A stretch of DNA of 64,000 nucleotides from Dehalococcoidia bacterium (lineage in GTDB: Bacteria > Chloroflexota > Dehalococcoidia > CAUJGQ01): positions 62,001 to 126,000 of the forward strand of contig DATGEL010000078.1 in the NCBI GenBank assembly GCA_035310145.1, written 5' to 3'. The stretch's first letter is position 1. Every line of letters begins with the position of its first letter. The position numbers and the translations under genes are program-made. Under the pieces are notes generated by a model. That model was not told the DNA's origin, searched no databases, and saw only the letters and a program-made list of their open reading frames with translations. Positions 1 through 9,537 of this stretch are shown piece after piece.

Positions 1-403
1 CGGCGCCAAGCGACTGACCGCCGCTGGACCGGGAAGCGGCCACGAAGACGGGCGACACCGTGGCCAGTGCCGCGGCCGCGAAGGTCGCGCCCCGGCCGAA
101 GAAGGGGCGCAGCAGCCAGAACGAGGCGATCAACAGCACGCCGGCGATGGCCGGAACCACCCTCGCCGCAGCGTCGCCGGCGCCAAACAGCTTGAACAGC
201 AGCGCCGTGACCGCGTCGGCGAGACCGCCGGGCCAGGCAGCGAAGCCGCCGGGCCGCAGTTGGGCGGCGCCGAGCGACTGCAGCGCTCGCGTCCCCTCGG
301 CCTGCGTCAGCGGTACCTCGCCCAGCGAGAACAGCCGCAACGCCGCGGCCGCGGCCAGCAGCAACAGCCAGAGCGCCTGCTCAACGGTTACGGCCCGAGG
401 CAT
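1..403 (-). CDS. Membrane glycosyltransferase-like protein, N-terminal fragment
   Basis: Only the first 134 codons are in the window; the gene runs off the left edge. Read from the ATG at 403, the protein starts MPRAVTVEQALWL. A hydrophobic span lies at about residues 11-25, followed by a loop with the pattern RLFSLGEVPLTQAEG and more hydrophobic segments near residues 88-100. A membrane span followed by an acidic first loop is typical of polyisoprenyl-phosphate-dependent (PMT/GT-39-like) glycosyltransferases, where an acidic residue of this loop is catalytic. It lies 242 bases downstream of a DUF2298 gene on the same strand. From memory, TIGR03663 membrane proteins commonly accompany DUF2298 proteins, so I suspect that family. 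The donor, acceptor and C-terminal part cannot be judged. Confidence 0.6.
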   Translation of the reverse strand, partial: MPRAVTVEQALWLLLLAAAAALRLFSLGEVPLTQAEGTRALQSLGAAQLRPGGFAAWPGGLADAVTALLFKLFGAGDAAARVVPAIAGVLLIASFWLLRPFFGRGATFAAAALATVSPVFVAASRSSGGQSLGA

Positions 404-645
404 GGTGAACGGCGTGCCATACCCCCTCGCCGCCCCGCCCGAACGTCGCGATCGTTGCCTTTGGTCCCATGGCTGGGCGACGGAGCCTTCGAGCGGCCGC
501 GCCCGATCGGCCGCGTGAGACGTGCTCTGCCCGCTTATGACTGGGGCCGTCCCGATCTCTGCCGCCCGAAGGCTCGCGCCGGCGTCGTTGACCCGATCCA
601 CCCCGGCTCCTGTGCGCTTGATCGGCGGCTCGCGCTCTTGCTCGT

Positions 646-3075
646 TCATGGCGAGGTTGCGTACAGCGGCGGCGGCACGATGCGGTAGATCGTCACCGTG
701 TGGCTCTGGTAGACGGCGTCGCCCATCTGCGCAAACTTGGCCAGCCCACCGCTGCCGTACACCATGCGCTCCGGGTTGCCGACCACCACGTAGCCCACGC
801 CATACCGGGTCAACAAGTCAAACGCGCGGCGGATGTCCGACGTTTGGTAGATCTCGCCGACGTCGTTCCGCCGCTGCTCGAAATATGGCTGCTGGCTGCG
901 CTGCTGCTGCTCGTGAAACTCCCAGTCGATCACGCTCGGCAGCCCGGTGCGTGAAGCGATGCGGCCCTCAAAGCTGTACGAATCGCCGTACGCCTCCAGC
1001 ACCGTCGTCACGCCGGGCACATGACCGTTCAGCCAGGCGACGGCGCCGTACTCGTCCCCGTCCGTCTGCTTGAGGAAGGCCAGGCCGTCGAGGGTGCGCG
1101 GCTGCCCGGCATCGCCCTTGAAGGCGTTGGTGCGATTGAAGCTGGCGTAAGCAGGATACACCAGCGACCCGGCGAACACGGCCGCGGAAAGCCCCGCCGC
1201 GACCGGCAGGAGCCGCCGCGCCACCGGCAGCGCCGGCCGCCACTGCGCGAGCGTGTACAGCCCGCCGACCGCGCCGCTGACGCTGAGCAACGTCCAGGCG
1301 CAGTACCAGAGCTTGAATGTCGTATTCGCGCGCGTGAGGCTGCTGTCGCGGATGTAGAACAGCTCCGGCCCGTAGACCAGCAGCACGCCGACCGCGATAG
1401 CGCCCAGCAGGAAGATGCGGGCCGGCTGGCCGGCCTGCTCTCGCTCAGCCAGCGCCTCGTCGAGCAGTGCGGCCAGTGTTGCCGCAAGCAGCAGACCGGT
1501 GACGACCACCGTCAGCCAGCCCGGACCGCGGATCTCCAACTCCGCGCGCAGCCCGCCCGTCCCGTGCCGCGCCAGCACCGCGAGCGCCCAGGCCAGTGGC
1601 AGCAGGGCGACGGCGCTCAGCGTTTTCAGCCCGTTGCGGCGCAGGCCGCGCCAGCCGCGGTTCGCCAGGCAGTACCAGACGAACAGCGCCGAGGGCAGCA
1701 TCAGCGGCGTCCAGAAGAGCAGGAAGTGCTGAAAGGGCAGGAACATGCCCTCGGCCGTGAGGCCGGCCACTTCGGTATGTCGGAAGAAGACCTCGGTGGG
1801 CTGAAGGTAGGGCGACTGCACGCTGCCGCTGGCGGAGAAGAAGTACGGTGCGTAGCCGAGCAGCCCCAGCGCGACCACGCCGCCCGCCTGCAGCGCGCCA
1901 ACGGGCCATTCCACATCGCGACGCAGAAACCAGCGGGCGACGATCATCAGTACCGCGAGCGTGGCGAAGACAGGAAAATCCCAGGGATGCACGAAGATCA
2001 GCAGGCCGATGCTGAGCACGGCAAGCAGGTACAGCGAGAGGCCGCCCCGCCAGCGACCGGGCCGCGGCAGCTCGTCGGCCAGCAGCAGCGCCAGGCCGAA
2101 GGCGGCGGCCAGCACCTTGAACGGCAGCGCCAGCACGTGGGGATGCAGGTCGCCCAGCAGGAAGCTGAACGACGGGAACTCCAAAAAGTTCCAGTTCGAG
2201 CCGAGCCGCGTCGGCCGCCAGCTCGACCCGAAGAAGTTCTCGGGCCACCAGTGCGGGCTGCGCAGGCCGGCCACGTCGGCCGGACCCAGCCCCAGGATGT
2301 CGAGGTGCGAGTAGAAGCCGGCCGGCAGCCAGCCATGCGCGGCAGTGAACTCGAACACGCCGGCGAGGTTGCCGATCACCATCAGCAGCACGACCGCCAG
2401 CAGGCCCGCGCCGAGCGGCCAGCCCTCCTTCAGCGAGCTGCCGGGGCGCAGCATCGCCGCCGCGTTCGCTGCCAGGCCGAAGATGGCGAGCGACACCAGG
2501 GCCGCGGTGAGCGCCAAGCCGACATTGAAGGCGTAGCTGGCCGGCGTCGCCGTCAGCTTGGCGACGGCGCCGAGTCCCACGTAGCCGCCGTAGTAGTAGG
2601 CCATCGGCTTGCCCGCAAGCCAGGGGTCGGTGGGCGCGAAGTCGGCGGCGCGGGTGACGGCGTTGTAGTTGGCGAACTCGAACGGCTTCTCCGTGGCGGC
2701 GATCGCCGGTTGGTAGGAGCGCAGCAGCCCGACGAGCAACAGGGCGACGACGAAGATCGCCTCGCACCAGATCACATAGCCGCTGTGCGCGCGAAACCAG
2801 GCATGCAGCTGCTCGCGATCGCGCCCGTACAGCCAGAGGCCGGCGAGCGCCAGTCCGCCCAGCCCGAGCAGGACGGAACCCGTCGAAAACGGCAGCACAC
2901 CTGCCGTGCCGCCCAGCCACAGGACGTAGATCAGCACGGCGAGGCCAAGCACGCGGGCGAGCGCGTAGCCGCGGTCGGGCAGGCGCCGGAACACGCGAAA
3001 GCTGAGCGGCAGCGCAACCAGGCCGATCAGCTCGGCTGCAAGCCACCACCGCGCCAGGTAGGCCAGAGAGGCCAT
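646..3075 (-). CDS. DUF2298 (Chlor_Arch_YYY) polytopic membrane protein
   Basis: This is an 809-residue, very hydrophobic protein with many membrane spans along its whole length. The family signature YYYxG is present as YYYGG at residues 160-164 (MAYYYGGYVGLG). The length falls in the 700-900 residue range I recall for single-domain family members, which are reported mainly from Chloroflexi and archaea and have no known function. A large outside loop around residues 255-310 is rich in Trp, Phe and Pro. The C-terminal 150 residues form a soluble domain, as in many membrane glycosyltransferases. The next gene on the same strand is a membrane glycosyltransferase fragment, which supports a role in building or transferring a glycan. 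That function is inference only. Confidence 0.85.
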   Translation of the reverse strand: MASLAYLARWWLAAELIGLVALPLSFRVFRRLPDRGYALARVLGLAVLIYVLWLGGTAGVLPFSTGSVLLGLGGLALAGLWLYGRDREQLHAWFRAHSGYVIWCEAIFVVALLLVGLLRSYQPAIAATEKPFEFANYNAVTRAADFAPTDPWLAGKPMAYYYGGYVGLGAVAKLTATPASYAFNVGLALTAALVSLAIFGLAANAAAMLRPGSSLKEGWPLGAGLLAVVLLMVIGNLAGVFEFTAAHGWLPAGFYSHLDILGLGPADVAGLRSPHWWPENFFGSSWRPTRLGSNWNFLEFPSFSFLLGDLHPHVLALPFKVLAAAFGLALLLADELPRPGRWRGGLSLYLLAVLSIGLLIFVHPWDFPVFATLAVLMIVARWFLRRDVEWPVGALQAGGVVALGLLGYAPYFFSASGSVQSPYLQPTEVFFRHTEVAGLTAEGMFLPFQHFLLFWTPLMLPSALFVWYCLANRGWRGLRRNGLKTLSAVALLPLAWALAVLARHGTGGLRAELEIRGPGWLTVVVTGLLLAATLAALLDEALAEREQAGQPARIFLLGAIAVGVLLVYGPELFYIRDSSLTRANTTFKLWYCAWTLLSVSGAVGGLYTLAQWRPALPVARRLLPVAAGLSAAVFAGSLVYPAYASFNRTNAFKGDAGQPRTLDGLAFLKQTDGDEYGAVAWLNGHVPGVTTVLEAYGDSYSFEGRIASRTGLPSVIDWEFHEQQQRSQQPYFEQRRNDVGEIYQTSDIRRAFDLLTRYGVGYVVVGNPERMVYGSGGLAKFAQMGDAVYQSHTVTIYRIVPPPLYATSP

Positions 3076-3159
3076 CGAAAGCTACGCTCCGCCGGCGCCG
3101 GGGCGCAGAACCACGCAACTGTCTGCCGCCTCGGAGAGCTTGATGCGCTGACCGACCTT

Positions 3160-3187
3160 CCTGTCACCTGTCACCCGTCACCCGTCA
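3160..3187. repeat. Four tandem 7-base repeats (CYGTCAC)
   Basis: Four consecutive heptamers, CTGTCAC twice and then CCGTCAC twice, lie in the 126-base gap between the end of ftsY and the start of the DUF2298 gene. No gene overlaps them. They could be a variable-number repeat or a degraded regulatory array. Confidence 0.8.
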
Positions 3188-3201
3188 CCTTCATCGGCCG
3201 C

Positions 3202-4347
3202 CTACTCGGCAAAGAGGGCGTCCACAAAGCCCTCGGGATCGAACGGCGCCATGTCGTCGGCCTTCTCGCCGGTGCCGATAAAGCGCACCGGGATGCCGAG
3301 CTGATCGGCGATGGCGAAGACGATGCCGCCCTTCGCCGTGCCATCGAGTTTGGTCAAGAAGATCGCCGTCACGCCCACGGCCTCGGCGAAGGTCTTGGCC
3401 TGGGCGAGGCCGTTCTGCCCGGTCACGGCGTCGAGCACCAGCAGCACCTCGTGCGGCGCGGTCTCGTCGAGGCGCTGCACGACGCGGTTGATCTTCTTCA
3501 GCTCCTCCATCAGGTTGGACTTGGAGTGCAGTCGGCCGGCCGTGTCCACCAGCACCACGTCGGCACTGCGCTTCTTCGCCGCCGCCATCGCGTCGAAAAC
3601 CACGGCGGAGGCGTCCTGTCCCTGTTGATGGGCGATCACCGGCGCGCCTACGCGCTCGCCCCAGAGCTTGAGCTGCTCGATCGCCGCCGCACGGAACGTG
3701 TCGCCGGCGGCGAGGATCACCCGCTCGCCGTCGCGGCGGAAGGCGCGCGCAAGCTTGGCGATGCTCGTCGTCTTCCCCACGCCGTTGACGCCGACGACGA
3801 GGATCACGGCCGGCTGGAAGGCGCGGCCGTCCACCACACCGTCGCCGTCCTGACCACCCCAGAGCTGTCCGCGGTCATCGACGTCGCTGAGCACGGCCAC
3901 CAGCTCGTCCTTGAGCGCGTCGCGCGCCTCCTCGGGTTGCTTCATCCCCTCCTTGCGCACGCGCTCCTGCACGGCGGCGAGGATCTTCTCCGTCGTCTCG
4001 GCGCCGGTGTCGGCCAGGATCAAGATCTCTTCGAGCTCATCCCACAGCTCATCGTCGATCTGCGAGCGCTCGAAGACCCCGAACATGCGCCGGAAGAAGC
4101 TGCGCTTCGTTGGCCGCAGCGCTTCTTCCGTGCGCTCCTCGACCTCCTCGTCGAAGGCGGGTCCCTCCTCGGCCTCGGCCGGCGGTTCGTCCGCCTCCGG
4201 TTCGTCGCCGGCGGAGGCTGCGAGCGCCGCTTCGTCCGCGTCGCCTCGGGCTTCTGCCTGATCGGCAAGCGACTCGGCGCCGGGCTCGGCCTCTTCACCG
4301 TCTCGCGATTTGCGGCGGAACAGTTTGAACAGGACAGGCCTCCGCAT
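3202..4347 (-). CDS. ftsY: Signal recognition particle receptor FtsY
   Basis: FtsY is the membrane-associated GTPase that receives SRP-ribosome complexes and hands nascent membrane proteins to the translocon. The 381 residues comprise an acidic N-terminal A domain (about 15-80), a helical N domain (about 85-155) and the G domain. The P-loop GVNGVGKTT is at 186-194, DTAGR at 268-272 and TKLDG near 338. A short Gly/Asp-rich insert at about 157-176 separates the N and G domains. The ATG at 4347 has no visible ribosome binding site. A GGAGG lies just inside the ORF, six bases before a CTG at 4332 that would give a family-like LFKLFRR start (376 residues). The gene is divergent from smc; ftsY, smc and rnc commonly cluster. 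Confidence 0.95.
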   Translation of the reverse strand: MRRPVLFKLFRRKSRDGEEAEPGAESLADQAEARGDADEAALAASAGDEPEADEPPAEAEEGPAFDEEVEERTEEALRPTKRSFFRRMFGVFERSQIDDELWDELEEILILADTGAETTEKILAAVQERVRKEGMKQPEEARDALKDELVAVLSDVDDRGQLWGGQDGDGVVDGRAFQPAVILVVGVNGVGKTTSIAKLARAFRRDGERVILAAGDTFRAAAIEQLKLWGERVGAPVIAHQQGQDASAVVFDAMAAAKKRSADVVLVDTAGRLHSKSNLMEELKKINRVVQRLDETAPHEVLLVLDAVTGQNGLAQAKTFAEAVGVTAIFLTKLDGTAKGGIVFAIADQLGIPVRFIGTGEKADDMAPFDPEGFVDALFAE

Positions 4348-4373
4348 GCGCGCGGAATCGCGCCAGCGCGTCG

Positions 4374-4403
4374 ATCATAACAAGCGCCGCGCCGCTGCCA
4401 CAA
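4374..4403 (-). promoter_or_regulatory. Candidate ftsY promoter
   Basis: On the minus strand TTGTGG (4403-4398) and TATGAT (4379-4374) are separated by 18 bases. This places a transcript start about 20 bases before the ftsY ATG. The call rests on hexamer similarity only. Confidence 0.5.
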
Positions 4404-4433
4404 CGCGAGTGGCCGGGCTATCCCCGGCTTCCC

Positions 4434-4450
4434 CTGTTATGCTATAACAG
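4434..4450 (+). promoter_or_regulatory. Palindromic -10 region upstream of smc
   Basis: CTGTTATGCTATAACAG has 7-base arms that are perfect inverted copies around GCT. It contains a plausible -10 (TATAAC at 4443-4448) 33 bases before the smc GTG. A 17-mer differing at one base occurs before lysS (39158-39174), again between divergent genes. Confidence 0.55.
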
Positions 4451-4481
4451 ATCGAGCCGGTGGACGCCGTGGGAGCGACGG

Positions 4482-7400
4482 GTGTATCTCAAGCGCCTCG
4501 AGATCCAGGGCTTTAAGAGCTTCGCCGCGAAAACGGCGTTTGAGTTCGGCCCCGGCGTGACCGCGATCGTCGGACCGAACGGCAGCGGCAAGAGCAATCT
4601 GGCCGACGCCCTGCGCTGGGTGCTGGGCGAGCAAAACCCGCGCGTGCTGCGCTCCCGCAAGGCCGAAGAGGTGATCTTCGCCGGCGATCGCCGGCGTCCG
4701 CCCGCCGGCGTCGCGGAGGTCAGCATCGTCCTTGACAACGGCGATGGCTGGCTGCCGCTCGACTTTGAGGAGGTATCCGTCGCCCGCCGGCTGCACCGCT
4801 CGGGTGAGAGCGAGTACCTGATCAACCGTGCCCGCGTGCGGTTGAAGGACGTGGCGGACCTGTTCGAGCGCGCCCGGGTCGGCCAGAACAGCTACGCGAT
4901 CATGGGCCAGGGCCTGGTCGACCAGGTGCTCTACCTGCGGCCGGAGGAGCGGCGCGCCCTGATCGAAGAGGCCGCGGACGTGCGTGGACACCGCACGAAG
5001 ATCGTCGATGCGGTGGACCGGCTGAACGCCACGCGGGAGAACCTCGACCGGGTGGACCTGCTGATCGGCGAGATCGCGCCGCGCCTGGCGCAGCTCGAGG
5101 CGCAGGCACGCCAGGCCGGCGACTACGCGCGCTTGACCGAGCAGCTGGGCGCAGCGCTGCAGGCGTTCTACGCCCTGCAATGGTCGGAACGGGAGAGCGG
5201 CCTGGACGCGGCGCGCCGGCTCTACGAAGAGCGCATGCACGCGGTGGTGCAGGCTCAGGCAACGGTCGAGCGGCTGGCCGGCGAAGCGGCGGAGATCGGC
5301 GCCGAGCTTGCCGGCGAACGCGAACGCGCCGCCGCGGGCGAGCAGACGTTGCGCGAGCTGGACGATCGCATGCGCCGGGAGGAGCAGCGACTTGCCCTGC
5401 TGGCAGAGCGGCGATCGTTGATCGCACAACGGATCGAGGAGATCACGCTCGACATTGCCGGCCTGCGACACCAGCAGGCCGACTTCGCCGACGACACGTC
5501 GGTCGCTGAGACGCTTCCCGGCGCCGAGGAGGCCGAAGCCGAGCTGCAGCGCGTCGAGACCGAACTGCAGGCCGCGCGGGCGGAGCACGAGACCGCGCTG
5601 CGTGAACAGTCCGCGGCGGACGACGCGCTGCGCCAGGCACGAGCGCAGAGCAGCGCGGCCGACGACCGGTCGAGCCGGCTGGAGCGTGAACTTCGCGGGC
5701 TCGAACGAGAGCAGGCGGACCAGGCCGGACGGCGCAACGGGCTGCTGGCACGGCTGCGTAAGCAGGGCGCCGACAGCTTGCAGTACGCGCGCCGGCAGTT
5801 CGAAGCGGCACAGCGCCACGCCGCGGCGGCTGAAGCGTACGCGCTGGCGCGGGCAGAGGCGGTGGCCGGAAGCGAGGCGCGGGCTGCGGCGGATCGGGAC
5901 CGTACGAATATCGCCCACGAGCGCGAAGCGCTTGAGGCACGGCTGGAGTTGCTGGCCCGCCTGCGCGACGATGCGCGGGGCGGCGATGCGGCGCTGCGAC
6001 TGCTGGTGGACGCCGCCCAGAGCAGCGGTCCCGACGCCCCGCCCAGGCTGCTCGCGGTGTTCGCCGACCTCTTGCGCGTGCAGCGCGGTTGCGAGACGGC
6101 GATCGAAGCGGCCCTCGGCGATCAGCTCTCAGCCGTGCTCGTTCCCGAGGCGGTCGACGCCCGCGCCGCGGTGCAGGCGCTGCTGACCGGGCAAAGCGGC
6201 CGGGCAACGGTGCTGGCGCTGACAGCGCTGCGGCCGTCTCGTCCCGTGAACCTGAGTGGCGAGCGCGGTGTCGTCGGCGTGGCCTCGCGCCTGGTCAAGT
6301 GCGACGGGCGCTACCGCGACGTGGTCGACACGCTGCTCGGTCGAGTGATCGTGGTCGAGGACGACGCGGCGGCCGAGCGCATGTTGCCGCGCGGACTCGG
6401 TACGGTGGTGACGCTCGAAGGCACGCTCTACCGTTCCAGCGGGGCGATCAGTGCGGGCAAGGCTGGGGTTGGCGGACTCGCCCTCGCCTATCAGCAGGAG
6501 CTGGACGAGCTGCCGGGCCGTATGGCTGCACTGCGCGTGCTCGAAGCCGCGAAGACGCGCGAGGCCGAGCAGACAGCCGCGGACGCCGATGCGGCCGAGG
6601 GGCGCGCTCGAGCGATCGAGGCGCAACTTCGTACGGCCGAACACGAGCAGCGCGCCGCCACGGAAGGGCTGGCGAGGGCGAAGGCCGCGATCGCAGCCCT
6701 GAAGGGTGAAGCCGGCTTTCTGCGCGGCGCCGGCGCCGGCTTCGCCGACCGTCGCCTACGGCTGCGCGACGATCTCACGGCGGCGAACGCCGAGCGTGGC
6801 CGCCTCTTGCAGCAGTTTCGCGCTGCGCAGCAGCTCGCTGAACAGGCGCGGCGCCGGGCCGAGACGTGGCGCGGGCCGGTCAACGATCTGCGCGGACGGC
6901 TAGCCGCGGCGATCGGCGCCCGCCAGGCGCTGGCGCAGCAACAGGCGGCGCTGCAACGCTTGCGAGACGGCCGGCGGGCAGCCGCCGAGCGCACGGTGGA
7001 GGCGATCTCCTCCCGCACGGTGGACCTGGATCGCCGCCAGGCCGAGCTTCAGTCGGTGGAGAGCGACGAACGCGAAACCGCCGCAAGCGTCTCGCAGGCG
7101 CGAGCCGAGCTGGCCGACGCTCGCGCCGCGTTGCAGCCGCTCCGCGAGCGCGTGACATCGCTGGCCGCGCGCGAACGCGAGCTGAGCGAGGCCCATCTGG
7201 GCGGCCGGACGACGTTGATCGAACACGAGCGGGCGGCGATCGAGGCCGAGGCGGCCGTCAGCCGGCGCGGCCAGGCGATCGAACGGTTGCGCGAGGAGCT
7301 GGAGGCCGAGGGGCTGGAGCCCCCGCACGCTGAAGGCGCCGTGGCCGCGGCCGCGGCGCTTGCGGCGCGCGTACTGAGCAGCACGGCAGGCGGCGCCGAG

Positions 7401-8123
7401 CCCCTGCCCCCATTCGCCGCCGCCGAGTCGCAGGCAGCCACGCAGGCGACGATCGAGCGATTGCAGAGTCGCGTGCGCTCGCTGCGCGGCAAGATCCGCC
7501 AGCTCGGACCGGTGAACGCGCAGGCGGAGGCCGACTACGAGGAGGCGCGCGAGCGGCACGCATTCCTCAGCTCGCAGGTCGCCGATCTCCGCGTGGCCGA
7601 ACAGGACGTGCAGGTGGCGCTGGAAGAGCTGCGCCGCGTCGTGCGCGAGCGCTTCCGCGAGTCGTTCCACGCGATCAACGCCGACTTCGGCCGCTACTTC
7701 AAGACCTTCTTCGGGGGCGGCAATGCCCGCCTCGCGCTCACCGAGCCCGAGGACTACGGGGAGAGCGGCGTCGACATCCTCGCCCAGCCGCCGGGCAAGC
7801 GGCAGCAGCATCTGCAACTGCTGAGCGGCGGCGAACGCTCGCTGGCCGCCGTGGCGCTGCTCTTCGCCCTGCTTGAGACGAATCCCGCCCCGTTCTGCGT
7901 TCTGGATGAAGTCGATGCCGCGCTGGACGAGGCCAACGTCGGCCGCTTCAGCGAGACGCTGGCCACGCTGGCGCAACAAACGCAGTTCGTGCTGATCACG
8001 CACAACCGCGGCACCGTGCAGGCCGCCAGCGCGATCTACGGCATCACGATGAGCGGCGACGGCGTCTCGACGGTGCTCTCCATGCGCCTCGACGACTCCG
8101 CACCGGCCTCCGCCGAAGGGTGA
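4482..8123 (+). CDS. smc: Chromosome partition protein SMC
   Basis: SMC is the condensin ATPase that loads on DNA and extrudes or holds chromosome arms for segregation. The 1213 residues follow the family layout. The N-terminal ATPase half has Walker [10 protein letters not shown] at about 32-40, followed by a long coiled coil. A hinge lies near residues 520-640, then the returning coiled coil. The C-terminal head has the signature [15 protein letters not shown] near 1113-1127 and Walker [14 protein letters not shown] near 1137-1149. Translation starts at a GTG (4482) giving the usual [14 protein letters not shown] opening. The kleisin partners ScpA and ScpB are not in this window. The gene diverges from ftsY and converges on rnc. 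Confidence 0.97.
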   Translation: MYLKRLEIQGFKSFAAKTAFEFGPGVTAIVGPNGSGKSNLADALRWVLGEQNPRVLRSRKAEEVIFAGDRRRPPAGVAEVSIVLDNGDGWLPLDFEEVSVARRLHRSGESEYLINRARVRLKDVADLFERARVGQNSYAIMGQGLVDQVLYLRPEERRALIEEAADVRGHRTKIVDAVDRLNATRENLDRVDLLIGEIAPRLAQLEAQARQAGDYARLTEQLGAALQAFYALQWSERESGLDAARRLYEERMHAVVQAQATVERLAGEAAEIGAELAGERERAAAGEQTLRELDDRMRREEQRLALLAERRSLIAQRIEEITLDIAGLRHQQADFADDTSVAETLPGAEEAEAELQRVETELQAARAEHETALREQSAADDALRQARAQSSAADDRSSRLERELRGLEREQADQAGRRNGLLARLRKQGADSLQYARRQFEAAQRHAAAAEAYALARAEAVAGSEARAAADRDRTNIAHEREALEARLELLARLRDDARGGDAALRLLVDAAQSSGPDAPPRLLAVFADLLRVQRGCETAIEAALGDQLSAVLVPEAVDARAAVQALLTGQSGRATVLALTALRPSRPVNLSGERGVVGVASRLVKCDGRYRDVVDTLLGRVIVVEDDAAAERMLPRGLGTVVTLEGTLYRSSGAISAGKAGVGGLALAYQQELDELPGRMAALRVLEAAKTREAEQTAADADAAEGRARAIEAQLRTAEHEQRAATEGLARAKAAIAALKGEAGFLRGAGAGFADRRLRLRDDLTAANAERGRLLQQFRAAQQLAEQARRRAETWRGPVNDLRGRLAAAIGARQALAQQQAALQRLRDGRRAAAERTVEAISSRTVDLDRRQAELQSVESDERETAASVSQARAELADARAALQPLRERVTSLAARERELSEAHLGGRTTLIEHERAAIEAEAAVSRRGQAIERLREELEAEGLEPPHAEGAVAAAAALAARVLSSTAGGAEPLPPFAAAESQAATQATIERLQSRVRSLRGKIRQLGPVNAQAEADYEEARERHAFLSSQVADLRVAEQDVQVALEELRRVVRERFRESFHAINADFGRYFKTFFGGGNARLALTEPEDYGESGVDILAQPPGKRQQHLQLLSGGERSLAAVALLFALLETNPAPFCVLDEVDAALDEANVGRFSETLATLAQQTQFVLITHNRGTVQAASAIYGITMSGDGVSTVLSMRLDDSAPASAEG

Positions 8124-8143
8124 CCCTTCCGAACGCTCGCGGT

Positions 8144-8881
8144 TTAGGCCGAACCGGAGAGCGCGGCCAGCGCCATCTCGGCGGCGGCGCGCTCCGCGCT
8201 GCGCTTGCTGCTGCCGGCGCCGCTGCCGAGCACCCGCTCGCCGAGTGAAACCTCGACGCGGAAGCGGCGCGCGTGGTCCGGCCCTTCGATCCCGGCCACA
8301 CGGTAGACCGGGGTCTGGCTCCAGCGCGCCTGGCAGCGCACCTGCAAGGCCGATTTGGGATCGCCGGCGGGTTCGCCAGACGCAAGCGCCACGAACTCCG
8401 GCGCGAGGGTGCGGCGGATGAACGCCTCGGCCGCCGTCAGCCCACCGTCTTCCACCAGGGCGCCGATCACGGCCTCGAAGGCACGGGCAAGGTTCTGTGG
8501 CCGCCCGCGCCCGCCTGTCTGCTCCTCACCGCGCCCGAGCCGCAGCAGCTCGCTCAGTTCCAGGCGCTTCGCCACGGTGGCCAGCGTCTCGCCATTGACC
8601 AGTTGCGCTCGGAGTGACGTGAGCTGGCCCTCGCTCGCCTCCGGGAAGCGCCGGTAGAGATCGCGGGCCACGACGAAGCCCAGCACCGCGTCACCCAAAA
8701 ACTCGAGCCGCTCGTTCGAGTCGGTCGCCGGCTGGCCGGTCTCGTTCAGCAGGGAGCGGTGCACAAACGCGCGTTGCAGCAACTCTGGCCGGCGGAAGCG
8801 CAGGGCCAACCGCTGCTCAGCCGCTGTCGGTGCCTCGGCCGGGTCAGCGCGGGTTTGCGCGGCGCGCAGCTGACGGCTCAT
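8144..8881 (-). CDS. rnc: Ribonuclease III
   Basis: This enzyme cleaves double-stranded RNA and processes rRNA precursors and structured mRNAs. The 245 residues hold an endonuclease domain with the signature NERLEFLGD at about 56-64 and the second acidic site in AFEAVIGALVEDGG. A C-terminal double-stranded RNA-binding domain (about 170-243) ends in a family-like KRSAERAAAEMAL helix. The ATG at 8881 overlaps the stop of the upstream gene (8878-9504) by four bases (ATGA), so the two are almost certainly translationally coupled. Its neighbourhood with smc and ftsY is common in bacteria, but here rnc is on the strand opposite to smc. Confidence 0.95.
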   Translation of the reverse strand: MSRQLRAAQTRADPAEAPTAAEQRLALRFRRPELLQRAFVHRSLLNETGQPATDSNERLEFLGDAVLGFVVARDLYRRFPEASEGQLTSLRAQLVNGETLATVAKRLELSELLRLGRGEEQTGGRGRPQNLARAFEAVIGALVEDGGLTAAEAFIRRTLAPEFVALASGEPAGDPKSALQVRCQARWSQTPVYRVAGIEGPDHARRFRVEVSLGERVLGSGAGSSKRSAERAAAEMALAALSGSA

Positions 8882-9504
8882 TGGCCGTAACAGCGCAGGT
8901 CAGACGGCCCGACCTCCTGGCCGCGCAGGAAGGCGATGTGCGTGGTCCAGACGCCGAGCGCCTTGCCTCCCAGTGGTCCATTGAGCTTCACATAGACGTT
9001 GTCGACTTCGTTTGGCGTGATGTCGCGCCAGACATCGAGATCGAGCGCGGCGCCCGCCGCCTGCTGCACGAAGAACGTGCCGGTGCTCGCCACCTGGAAC
9101 GCCGCGCCGCCCTTCTCGAACGTGACCGGGTTCAGCGCGACGGTTCCGTCGCGCACACGCGCTTCGAACACGCGTAGCAGGCCATCCTGGTCGCCCACCA
9201 GCCGCTGGAACTCGACCGAACCCTGGTAGATCACTTCGTTCTGGTCGTAGTACGTGGTGTGGCCGGGCGTGACTTCGAGCACAGCGCCGCCGTCCAGCAG
9301 CAGCCAGCGCCAGTCCGTTTCGCGGCTGTTCAGGTGCTCCGCGCATTCGAGCGCGCTTTGTACCAGGCGGTCGTCACCGTTCCAGAGCATGATCGCATCG
9401 CCGGGCTTCAGTGTCTGCGGGGTCGACTCGACCGGCGCGGGCTGGCCGTGCTCCTTGCGCTGCTGCCACATCCGTTCCCAGCGACCCAGGATGCCCTCTG
9501 CCAT
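8878..9504 (-). CDS. Uncharacterised 208-residue protein coupled to rnc (possibly DUF4178-like)
   Basis: I do not recognise this gene with certainty. The protein is soluble, with no signal peptide or membrane span. A 30-residue charged N-terminus is followed by LKPGDAIMLWNGDDRLV and then repeated beta-strand-like segments rich in Trp and Tyr: WRWLLLDGGAVLEVTPGH, TYYDQNEVIYQG and VYVKLNG. The order of a GD turn, a W-x-x-LLxDG segment and a late Trp-rich strand loosely resembles DUF4178 proteins. It ends by overlapping the rnc start by four bases, which suggests co-expression with RNase III. No catalytic motif is evident. Confidence 0.65.
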   Translation of the reverse strand: MAEGILGRWERMWQQRKEHGQPAPVESTPQTLKPGDAIMLWNGDDRLVQSALECAEHLNSRETDWRWLLLDGGAVLEVTPGHTTYYDQNEVIYQGSVEFQRLVGDQDGLLRVFEARVRDGTVALNPVTFEKGGAAFQVASTGTFFVQQAAGAALDLDVWRDITPNEVDNVYVKLNGPLGGKALGVWTTHIAFLRGQEVGPSDLRCYGQ

Positions 9505-9537
9505 GCGCTTCTTGCTCCCGCCGCCACCGCGGCCCGC

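Noticed and set aside
1021-4380. A 1119-codon open frame on the plus strand
   Set aside because: It is the antisense shadow of the DUF2298 and ftsY genes: Arg/Gln/His-rich, with no domain or ribosome binding site, as expected opposite high-GC coding sequence.
4437-5918. A 493-codon minus-strand frame over the smc head
   Set aside because: Antisense shadow of smc without any recognisable domain.
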